Assembly: GCF_003611675.1 (NCBI RefSeq) | Contig: NZ_RAWA01000004.1 | Location: 1-64,000 of the forward strand | Source: Corallococcus sp. CA053C | GTDB taxonomy: Bacteria > Myxococcota > Myxococcia > Myxococcales > Myxococcaceae | Length of the DNA stretch: 64,000 bases | Reading direction: 5' to 3' | Shown: one piece after another, positions 17,170 through 23,801 of the stretch | Numbering within the stretch: position 1 is the stretch's first letter | Layout of the letters: each line of letters starts with the position of its first letter | Program-made: the position numbers and the translations under genes | Notes under the pieces: model-generated | Told to the model about the DNA's origin: nothing | Database searches by the model: none | Seen by the model: the letters and a program-made list of their open reading frames with translations, nothing else

Positions 17170-17198
17170 TTGCCCCCTCCGGCGACCTTTTCTAGGAT
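17170..17198 (+). promoter_or_regulatory. Possible sigma-70 promoter of the peptide cassette
   Basis: TTGCCC (17170-17175), a 17-bp spacer, then TAGGAT (17193-17198), 41 bp before the first peptide start. The spacing is ideal and both boxes are imperfect. It lies in a local low-GC patch. Confidence 0.4.
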
Positions 17199-17239
17199 TC
17201 CGATTTTCGCGCTCCCCCCTCATCCCCCCGAGAGCCCCC

Positions 17240-17455
17240 ATGCGATACACGCGCAAGAACATCTCCGAGCTGCTCGACACGGTTCAGGGCAGCCCCGACG
17301 TCACGGGCTTCGCCACGTCGAACATTGGTGGCTACACGTACAGCCTGGTCCCCTCCGCGGGCGCGATGATCTGGCAGGACATCTACTACGCCAACCACAG
17401 GCTCTGCGAGGACAGTGGCCAGATCCCCAGCGAGGACGCGGGGGGCAGCTGCTAG
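17240..17455 (+). CDS. Peptide A, putative RiPP precursor
   Basis: 71 aa peptide beginning MRYTRKNISELLDTV, followed by PDVTGFATSNIGG. This segment is shared with the two next peptides and behaves like a leader. The remainder differs but keeps WQDIY, LCEDSG and a late SED, and ends in Cys; two Cys in total. There is no signal peptide or membrane segment. It is the first of three tandem paralogues, with gaps of 45, 36 and 48 bp leading into the large enzyme gene. A ribosomally made precursor that is later modified is my inference from paralogy, size and neighbours; a small structural protein is the alternative. Confidence 0.7.
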   Translation: MRYTRKNISELLDTVQGSPDVTGFATSNIGGYTYSLVPSAGAMIWQDIYYANHRLCEDSGQIPSEDAGGSC

Positions 17456-17500
17456 CGCCCTCGCCATCCCATCCCATACGTGCAGCACACGGAGTTCCCC

Positions 17501-17722
17501 ATGCGATACACGCGCAAGAACGTCAGCGAGTTGTTGGACTCGGTCAAGGGCGGCCCGGATGTCACGGGCTTCTCCACGTCGAACTTTGGCGGCTCCTACT
17601 GGACGCTCGTTTCTTCGTTCGGCGGCGGAGTGGTGTGGCAGGACACCTACGGCACCCGCTGGGTCTGCGAGGACGGAGGCCACGTCACCGCCGAGGATGC
17701 CTCCACCTTCCACTGCTACTAG
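17501..17722 (+). CDS. Peptide B, putative RiPP precursor
   Basis: 73 aa, starting MRYTRKNVSELLDSV with a GGAG ribosome site 6-9 nt upstream. The leader-like part ends PDVTGFSTSNFGG. The C-terminal part carries SYWTLV, WQDTY, VCEDGG and AED, and ends FHCY; again two Cys and the Trp-Gln-Asp-x-Tyr block. Compared with peptide A, the first 34 residues are almost unchanged while the rest varies around fixed motifs, the usual pattern when one enzyme set processes several cores. No homologue with known product is recognised. Confidence 0.7.
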   Translation: MRYTRKNVSELLDSVKGGPDVTGFSTSNFGGSYWTLVSSFGGGVVWQDTYGTRWVCEDGGHVTAEDASTFHCY

Positions 17723-17758
17723 CGCCGCAATCCCTCACCCGTCGTACGGAGGTCATGA

Positions 17759-17980
17759 ATGCGTTACACGCGCAAGGATGTCTCGGAGCTGCTGGAACAG
17801 GTGAACGGAGGGCCGGACGTCGCGGGCTTCGCCACGTCGAACTTCTCTTCCACCACGTACACGCTCGTCGCGTCGGGGCCGGGGACCGTGTGGCAGGACC
17901 TCTACAACTCGGCCCACCGGGTATGCTCGGAGGACGGCGCCACGTCCCCCTACGAGGACTGCAGCGGCGGCAGATCCTAG
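17759..17980 (+). CDS. Peptide C, putative RiPP precursor
   Basis: 73 aa, starting MRYTRKDVSELLEQV with GGAGGT directly upstream; a neighbouring ATG at 17755 is out of frame. The leader-like part ends PDVAGFATSNFSS, so the Gly-Gly of A and B is Ser-Ser here, which argues against a simple double-Gly cut. The rest keeps WQDLY, VCSED and YED plus a second Cys. This most divergent copy shows which positions matter: the leader, the W-Q-D-x-Y block, the first Cys and the acidic pairs. It is 48 bp upstream of the GH57-DUF1611 gene. Confidence 0.7.
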   Translation: MRYTRKDVSELLEQVNGGPDVAGFATSNFSSTTYTLVASGPGTVWQDLYNSAHRVCSEDGATSPYEDCSGGRS

Positions 17981-18028
17981 CCTTCCGCCCCTCTCGCACC
18001 CCCGCTTCCGCCGTCTCGCGGTCCCACC

Positions 18029-21016
18029 ATGAATACCCGCCTCACGCTGATCCTCAACACCCACATGCCGCAGGTGTTGGGCGAGGGACCCCTCTTCGAT
18101 GAGCCCGAGAACTGGCTCTTCGAAGCGCTGACGGAGACATACATCCCGCTGTTCCGGATGTTGGAGCGCTGGGACGCCCGGCGCTTCGCCGGCACGCTGG
18201 TGATGTCCTTCACCCCGTGCCTCGTGGACCAGCTCATCGCCTGCGAGGAGCGCTACACGGGCTACCTGCGCCTGCTCGGGCGCATCGCCACGCGCGAGCT
18301 GGAGCGCACGTCGCGGTTGGAGCTCTACAACCGCTACGAGAAGTTCCCGCAATCCCTCTCCGACGAGGCGCTCGCCCGGGTGCACCACACCGCGGGCATG
18401 TACCTGCGGCGCGTGGAGGACAGCCTGGCGTTCCTGCGGGAGCACAGCCTGCGCGACGTGTTCGCCTGGCTGGGGCGCTCGCGGCTGCCGGGCGTGCAGC
18501 TGTGGACGTCCTCGCCGCAGCACAACTTCCTGCCCTTCTTCGAGCCCGCCATCGCGGACCGGCTGGTGGCGCGGGGCGTGGAGTCGTTCCAGGACGTCTT
18601 CGGCCGCGAGCCGGACGGCTTCTGGCTGCCCGAGTGCGCCTTCCAACCAGGGCTCGAGCGCGTGCTCACGCGCCATGGCATCCGCCGCACCGCGCTCAGC
18701 CTGAATGGCATTGGCGCGTCCCAGCCCCAGGACCCGAGCGGGGTGTTCCGCCACGAGGGCCTGGAGGTGCTCGTCCACGACTACCGCATCGGCTTGCACC
18801 TGTGGAAGTCGCCCGACTCCACGTTCCCGGCCCATCCTGTCTACCGCGAGTTCTTCCGCGACGTGGGCTTCGACGTCCGGCCCGAGTACTTCGACGAGCT
18901 GGGCGTGCCCGTGCCCGCGAACAAGCGGGGGCACGTTTGGACGGGCCTCAAGTACCACGCGGTCAGCGGCCAGAAGGTGGGGCTGGGCGAGAAGGGGCTC
19001 TACGACGGCGAGGCCGCCCGCGCCCAGGTGCCCCACCACGTGCGCGCGTTCTGGGACCTGCTGGAGTCCCGCCGCTCGCTCGTGCAGGACGGGCAGACGT
19101 TCGTGCTGGCCTTCGACACGGAGCTGTTCGGCCACTGGTGGCACGAGGGCATCGAGTGGCTCGACGGCGTGATGCAGCCCGCCGTGCCCCGTGAGCCGGC
19201 CCTCACCGTGTCGTCGCCGACGCCCGTGCCGTCGCTGCCGCGGCTCTACTATTCGACGTGGGGGCGCGACTTCTACAGCGAGCACTGGCTGACGCCGGGC
19301 AACTGCTGGATGTACGCGCTGATCAAGCTCGCGGAGGCCCACGTCCCGGAGCCGGTGGACGCGGAGACGCGGGAGACGTGGCGCCGCTTCGAGGTCCTCA
19401 GCGGCAGCGACCTGCTCTTCATGATGCCGGACCCGTCACAGCGGGAGCGGGCGCGGGCGCTGTTCCTCGCTCGCTTCGCGGACGTCGTCTCGCGCCTGCC
19501 GGCCTTCACGCCCGAGTTGCTCACGGCCTTCCCGGTGGACCCCTTCAAGTGCGTGCTCGTGCACGTGGGGAAGCCCGGCGAGGAGGCGCCGCCGCCGTTC
19601 CTCCTGCGCCGGCTGTCCCGCGAGGGTTCGAACAGCGAAGCGCGCCGGGAGCTTACGCTCGACCCCGAGGTGGTGGACGTCGCGGGGCTGCGCGTCTGCT
19701 TCCAGTACTTCCTCTTGCACCCGCAGGGCCGCTACGCGCTGCGCGTGGAGGGCTCCGAGCGCGAGCACACCTTCCAGATGCCGGACTACGGCGTGCCCCT
19801 GCTCATCGCGCCGGATACGCGGGCGTATCCCAAGTACGACCCGGAGGTGCTCTACCGGAAGCTGGGCGAAATCTGGGAGGGCGACCAGCGGCTGCCCATC
19901 CAGCAGGCGCCCACGCTGCGCAGCCGCCACCTGTACACGCGCGCGATGGTGACGGAGGTGCTCGCGGGGAAGCGCACCGCCGTCTTCAAGTACAACAAGG
20001 AGGGCTACGCGCTGCTGCGCTTCCGCGACCAGAGCCTCGCGCCGGCCTCGGTCGTCTTCGACGACACCGTGTCGCTGAGCGACGCGGGCGCGTACATCCA
20101 GGCCGGGGAGCTGTCCGTGCCGGTGTGCAGCGACCCGGCGGAGATCGCGAAGCATGACTTCGACGCGGTCATCTTCACCTGCTCGCTCAACTTCGAGTCC
20201 GAGGTGCCGCACGTGCGGGCGCTGCTCGAAGTGGCCACGCGCAAGCGCCTGCCGGTGGTGTCGCTGTACGACGACATCCTCTATTACGACCTGTTCGACG
20301 GGCTGGAGCCGGATCCGTCCCTCTTCTTCCGCGTGGCCGTGCCTGAACAGGACGCGCTCGCCCAACCGGGTCCGGTGGACTACGGGCCGCGCAACCTGCT
20401 GGGCGTCTTCGGCACGGACACGGTGCAGGGCAAGTTCACCACGCAGGTCTACCTGCGCGAGGCGCTGGCGCGACACGTGCGCGTGCGCCACCACGCCACG
20501 GAGCCCACGGGCATCCTGCTGGGCGCGGACACCGGCTACTCGCGCGTGCTGCGCGTGGAGCCCCCGCAACGGCTGGCGTTCGAGCGGCGGCTGATGGCGG
20601 ACCTGGCCCGGGGCTGCGACCTGGTCATCACCGGCGGGCAGAACGGGCTGCTCTACTCGCCGGCCGGCGCGGACCGCCGGACCAATGCCTCCACGCTCAT
20701 CTACGAGACGTTCCTGCCCCGGCTGGTGGTGCTGAGCGTGGCGGTGGACACGCGGGCGGAGGACGTGCTCGCGACGCGCGAGTACCTGGAGACGCTGGCC
20801 CGGGAGCACGGCGTGCCCTGCACGGTGGTGGGTCTGGCGATGATGGGCGGGCGCAAGCTGCTCGGTAGCCGGTGGACCGAGACGTGGTTCCTGGGCGTCC
20901 GCGATGAGGTGCTGGAGGACGCGCGGCGGCGGCTGGAGCAGCAGACCGGGCTGCGCGTCTTCGCCATCCCCGAGGACGTGGACGCGCTGGCGCGGAGTGT
21001 GCTCACGCACCTGTGA
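18029..21016 (+). CDS. GH57 / DUF1611-like fusion protein, candidate modifying enzyme
   Basis: 995 aa with two recognisable parts. Residues 1 to about 385 form a GH57 domain, the fold of alpha-glucan branching enzymes and amylases: ILNTHMP at the N-terminus, TSSPQHNFLPFF, the nucleophile region FWLPEC (Glu202) and FDTELFGHWW with the acid/base Asp363. All key residues are present. Residues from about 620 resemble DUF1611_N (FDAVIFTCSLNFESEVPHV) and then DUF1611, with a P-loop-like GTDTVQGKFTT (Lys802) and a later DLVITGGQNGLLY. The middle section (400-600) is unassigned. It sits in one transcription unit with three small peptides, an exporter and a protease, which suggests peptide glycosylation or another ATP-dependent change; a storage-glucan role is the alternative. 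Confidence 0.8.
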   Translation: MNTRLTLILNTHMPQVLGEGPLFDEPENWLFEALTETYIPLFRMLERWDARRFAGTLVMSFTPCLVDQLIACEERYTGYLRLLGRIATRELERTSRLELYNRYEKFPQSLSDEALARVHHTAGMYLRRVEDSLAFLREHSLRDVFAWLGRSRLPGVQLWTSSPQHNFLPFFEPAIADRLVARGVESFQDVFGREPDGFWLPECAFQPGLERVLTRHGIRRTALSLNGIGASQPQDPSGVFRHEGLEVLVHDYRIGLHLWKSPDSTFPAHPVYREFFRDVGFDVRPEYFDELGVPVPANKRGHVWTGLKYHAVSGQKVGLGEKGLYDGEAARAQVPHHVRAFWDLLESRRSLVQDGQTFVLAFDTELFGHWWHEGIEWLDGVMQPAVPREPALTVSSPTPVPSLPRLYYSTWGRDFYSEHWLTPGNCWMYALIKLAEAHVPEPVDAETRETWRRFEVLSGSDLLFMMPDPSQRERARALFLARFADVVSRLPAFTPELLTAFPVDPFKCVLVHVGKPGEEAPPPFLLRRLSREGSNSEARRELTLDPEVVDVAGLRVCFQYFLLHPQGRYALRVEGSEREHTFQMPDYGVPLLIAPDTRAYPKYDPEVLYRKLGEIWEGDQRLPIQQAPTLRSRHLYTRAMVTEVLAGKRTAVFKYNKEGYALLRFRDQSLAPASVVFDDTVSLSDAGAYIQAGELSVPVCSDPAEIAKHDFDAVIFTCSLNFESEVPHVRALLEVATRKRLPVVSLYDDILYYDLFDGLEPDPSLFFRVAVPEQDALAQPGPVDYGPRNLLGVFGTDTVQGKFTTQVYLREALARHVRVRHHATEPTGILLGADTGYSRVLRVEPPQRLAFERRLMADLARGCDLVITGGQNGLLYSPAGADRRTNASTLIYETFLPRLVVLSVAVDTRAEDVLATREYLETLAREHGVPCTVVGLAMMGGRKLLGSRWTETWFLGVRDEVLEDARRRLEQQTGLRVFAIPEDVDALARSVLTHL

Positions 21017-22815
21017 TGGGACCGGACGGCGCGATGCAGGAGGCCCCGCCGGGGCTGCGGCAGTCCGCGCGCTACCTGCTCGCGCTGCTGCGGCTCTTGC
21101 GGCCCGCGTGGGGCTCGCTCGCCCGGGGCGCGCTGCTGGGCCCCGTCATCACGCTGCTCTGCCTGATTCCTCCGTTCCTCACGCGGTTGCTGTTCGACCA
21201 CGTCTCGTCGCTGCGGGACCTGGAGCTGCTCCACGTCCTGGTGATCAGCATCTTCGCGGCGTCGGTGGCGGCGGCGCTCGCGGACTCGCTCCTGGGCTAC
21301 TACTCGTCCTACCTGAGCATCAAGCTGGAGAGCTCCGCCGCGCTCTACCTCTTCAACCACCTGCAACACCTGCCGGACCGCTTCTTCTCGCGGCGGCAGG
21401 TGGGGGAGCTCACCAGCCGCTTCGAGGACGCGAAGGCCGGGATGTCGCTGGTGCTGGGGCTGCTGCGGCTGGTCTTCTCGCAGTGCACCTTCGTGATTGT
21501 CATTCCCTTCACCCTGGCGTCCCTCCATTGGGAGCTGGCACTGGCGGCGCTGGCCACGCTGCCGTTCGTGGTGGCGGTGCCGCTCATCATGGGGCGCGCC
21601 ATGGGGAGCGCGTGGCAGGAGGTGATGGGCGTCCATGGCTCGCTCAATGCCTTGCAGGTGGAGACGCTCCGGCAGAGCCGCACGACGAAGGTGCTGGCGC
21701 TGGAGCCGTTCGTCTACCAGCGCGCTTCGGGGCTCATGCGGTCGGTGCTGCGCGCGCACCTGCGGGCGCATGGAGTGGAGGGACGGCTGCGGATGTTCGA
21801 GCGCACCGTGGAGGCAGCCCAGACGGCCCTGTTCACGTGGCTGGGCTGGCGGCTCATCCTCCAGGGAAAGCTGACGCTCGGCGGGTTCGTGGCGTTCGTG
21901 GCCTATGCCGCGTACCTGCGCGGTCCGGTCATCGAGGTCATCGCCTTCGTCACCAGCCTGCACCAGCGCGGCGTGCATCTGCGGCGCTTCTTCGAGTACC
22001 TGCACGAGACGCCGGAGCAGGATCCGAATCGCTCGCTTCAGCTCCCGGCACCACTGGCGCGGCGGCTGGGCGGCGGTGTGGAGCTGGAGGGCGTGTCGTT
22101 CGGCTACGCGCCGGAGCAGGACGTGCTGCGCGAGGTGAGCGCTCGCGTGGAGCCCGGGGCGGTGGTGACCATCGTCGGGGCGAGCGGTTCGGGGAAGACG
22201 ACGCTGGCGCGGCTGCTGACGCGGCTGGAGGAGCCCGGCCGGGGGCGCGTGCTGTACGACGGGCAGGACGCTCGGACGCTGGAGCTCTCCGAGCTGCGCC
22301 GTCAGCTCGCCGTGGTGTGGCAGGACGTGGAGCTGTACCACGGCACGCTGCGCGAGAACCTCACCCTGGGCCTTCACGACGTGCCCGACGAGGACCTGCG
22401 GCACGCGGTGCGGCTGTGCGGGTTGGAGCCCGTCATCGCCGCGCTGCCCCGGGGTTACGACACGCCGGTGGCCGAGGCGGGAGCGAGCCTCTCTGGCGGA
22501 CAGCGGCAGCGGCTGGCGCTGGCCCGGGCGGTGCTGCGCGATGCGCCCGTGCTGCTGTTGGATGAGGCGACCTCCCAGCTCGACGTGGAGACCGAGGCCG
22601 CCATCGTCCGCGCGTTGCTGGCTCGGGCCCGGGAGCGAGGACAGACGGTGCTGTTCATCACGCACCGGCTGGTCAACGCTCCGCTGGCGGATGAGGTGTG
22701 GATGCTCGTGGGAGGCAGGCTGGTGGGACGGGGCCCGCATGCGGAGCTGCTCGCGCGCTGTGCTCCCTATCAACGGCTCTACCGCGCGGGCGTGGGCGAG
22801 GCGGACGCCGCATGA
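21016..22815 (+). CDS. ABC exporter, fused membrane and ATPase domains
   Basis: About 600 aa. Six membrane helices lie in residues 25-310, followed by the nucleotide-binding domain: Walker A GASGSGKTT, a Q-loop in VWQDVELYHGTL, signature LSGGQRQR, Walker B VLLLDEATS and the H-loop ITHR. This is the half-transporter layout of peptide and lipid exporters, working as a homodimer in the inner membrane. There is no N-terminal C39 peptidase domain, so leader removal must be done elsewhere; the subtilase two genes on is the candidate. The ATG overlaps the stop of the GH57 gene by one base (a GTG one codon earlier is also possible), indicating translational coupling. Confidence 0.9.
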   Translation: MGPDGAMQEAPPGLRQSARYLLALLRLLRPAWGSLARGALLGPVITLLCLIPPFLTRLLFDHVSSLRDLELLHVLVISIFAASVAAALADSLLGYYSSYLSIKLESSAALYLFNHLQHLPDRFFSRRQVGELTSRFEDAKAGMSLVLGLLRLVFSQCTFVIVIPFTLASLHWELALAALATLPFVVAVPLIMGRAMGSAWQEVMGVHGSLNALQVETLRQSRTTKVLALEPFVYQRASGLMRSVLRAHLRAHGVEGRLRMFERTVEAAQTALFTWLGWRLILQGKLTLGGFVAFVAYAAYLRGPVIEVIAFVTSLHQRGVHLRRFFEYLHETPEQDPNRSLQLPAPLARRLGGGVELEGVSFGYAPEQDVLREVSARVEPGAVVTIVGASGSGKTTLARLLTRLEEPGRGRVLYDGQDARTLELSELRRQLAVVWQDVELYHGTLRENLTLGLHDVPDEDLRHAVRLCGLEPVIAALPRGYDTPVAEAGASLSGGQRQRLALARAVLRDAPVLLLDEATSQLDVETEAAIVRALLARARERGQTVLFITHRLVNAPLADEVWMLVGGRLVGRGPHAELLARCAPYQRLYRAGVGEADAA

Positions 22816-23099
22816 CGCCTGAGCCTTCACGTCCCACCGCACCACCGCTCCCCGCGCGGCTGCCGTTGTTGGAGGACCCGGCGCACCCGGGCCTCTTCAT
22901 CGTGCGGCGGATTGGGACCCTCACGCTCCTGCTCGTCGTGGGGTTGTGCGCGGCGATGCTGCTCGCGGGTTCGCTCGTCCAGATGACCGTGCTCGTTCCG
23001 GGTGAGGACCCACCGCGCAGGGAGTCCGTGTCCCTGGGCGCCTATGTGTTCCGGCAGCTGGGACACTGGAGGCTTCCGGGGCCTGGAGGTGCGCCTTGA
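22812..23099 (+). CDS. Small one-TM protein of the peptide cassette
   Basis: 95 aa whose ATG overlaps the exporter stop (ATGA at 22812-22815). The Pro-rich cytoplasmic start runs to LFIVRRIG. A single membrane helix follows at about 34-56 (TLTLLLVVGLCAAMLLAGSL), then a short tail with VSLGAYVFRQLGHW. The region around the helix resembles the beginning of HlyD-type adaptor proteins but the long coiled-coil and barrel parts are missing. It may be an exporter accessory subunit or a shortened adaptor. Function is not known; membership in the operon is supported by overlaps at both ends. Confidence 0.65.
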   Translation: MTPEPSRPTAPPLPARLPLLEDPAHPGLFIVRRIGTLTLLLVVGLCAAMLLAGSLVQMTVLVPGEDPPRRESVSLGAYVFRQLGHWRLPGPGGAP

Positions 23100-23785
23100 A
23101 GAAGGTGGGCATCATCGACAGCGGCGTGGAGGTGGCCTTCCTTCGCGAGCATGCGATTGCCCTGGAGGGAGCGGCCTGCTTCACGCTCGACCTGGACGCA
23201 CAGGTGCTGGAGACGCGCAGCTACGAGCGCCCGGAGTTGGACGCGTGGCGTGCCGGTGAGAGCGCGCTGGACCTGGAGGACACGCATGGGCACGGCACGG
23301 CCATCCTGAGCATCCTCTACGATCAGGTCCGTCCCTGGCCGGACGTGGAGCTCTACGTGGCCCGTGTCCTTGATCAGGGCGTGCGCGGGCACTCGCTGTG
23401 CCTCGTGGAGGCGTTGGGGTGGATGCTCGACGAGGTGGGCGTGGACCTGCTCAACCTGAGCCTCGGCACGACGCTCCGCGCGCTGGAGGTGCCGATGCGC
23501 GAGGTGATTGATCGCGCGGTGGCGCGCGGCGCGGTCATCGCCTGCGCAGCGGGCGGGGTGCCCACGCTGCCCGCGCAGCTGGAATCGGTGGTGTCGGTGG
23601 GGGATCCCGCGCTCATGGAGCGGGCCAACCCCGACGTGAAGGTCGACCATGTCGTGCAGGAGCGCGAGGTGAAGCTCTACATGGGGGGACGCTGGATGCA
23701 GGCGCCCATGACGACCAGCTTCGCCTGCGCGGTGGCGGTGGCCGGGGTGCTGCGCGATGGCTGCCCACCCGGCTGGCGGCGCTGA
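23096..23785 (+). CDS. Compact S8 subtilase, candidate leader protease
   Basis: 229 aa subtilisin-like protease starting at a TTG that overlaps the previous stop (TTGA). The triad is Asp8 in IIDSG, His66 in THGHGTA and Ser208 in TTSFACAVAVAG. The oxyanion-hole Asn normally found in AAGN is replaced by Gly (ACAAGG at about 149-154), and the usual GTS is TTS. It has no signal peptide or propeptide, so it should act in the cytoplasm, as leader-removing subtilases of peptide pathways do. As the last gene of the cassette it fits a maturation role; weakened or special catalysis is possible because of the Asn change. Confidence 0.82.
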   Translation: MKKVGIIDSGVEVAFLREHAIALEGAACFTLDLDAQVLETRSYERPELDAWRAGESALDLEDTHGHGTAILSILYDQVRPWPDVELYVARVLDQGVRGHSLCLVEALGWMLDEVGVDLLNLSLGTTLRALEVPMREVIDRAVARGAVIACAAGGVPTLPAQLESVVSVGDPALMERANPDVKVDHVVQEREVKLYMGGRWMQAPMTTSFACAVAVAGVLRDGCPPGWRR

Positions 23786-23801
23786 GCACTGCGCGCGGCA
23801 T

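Noticed and set aside
18029-20000. The GH57 gene as a plain glycogen branching enzyme
   Set aside because: No glycogen genes are near, and the protein carries a large DUF1611-like half; kept only as an alternative.
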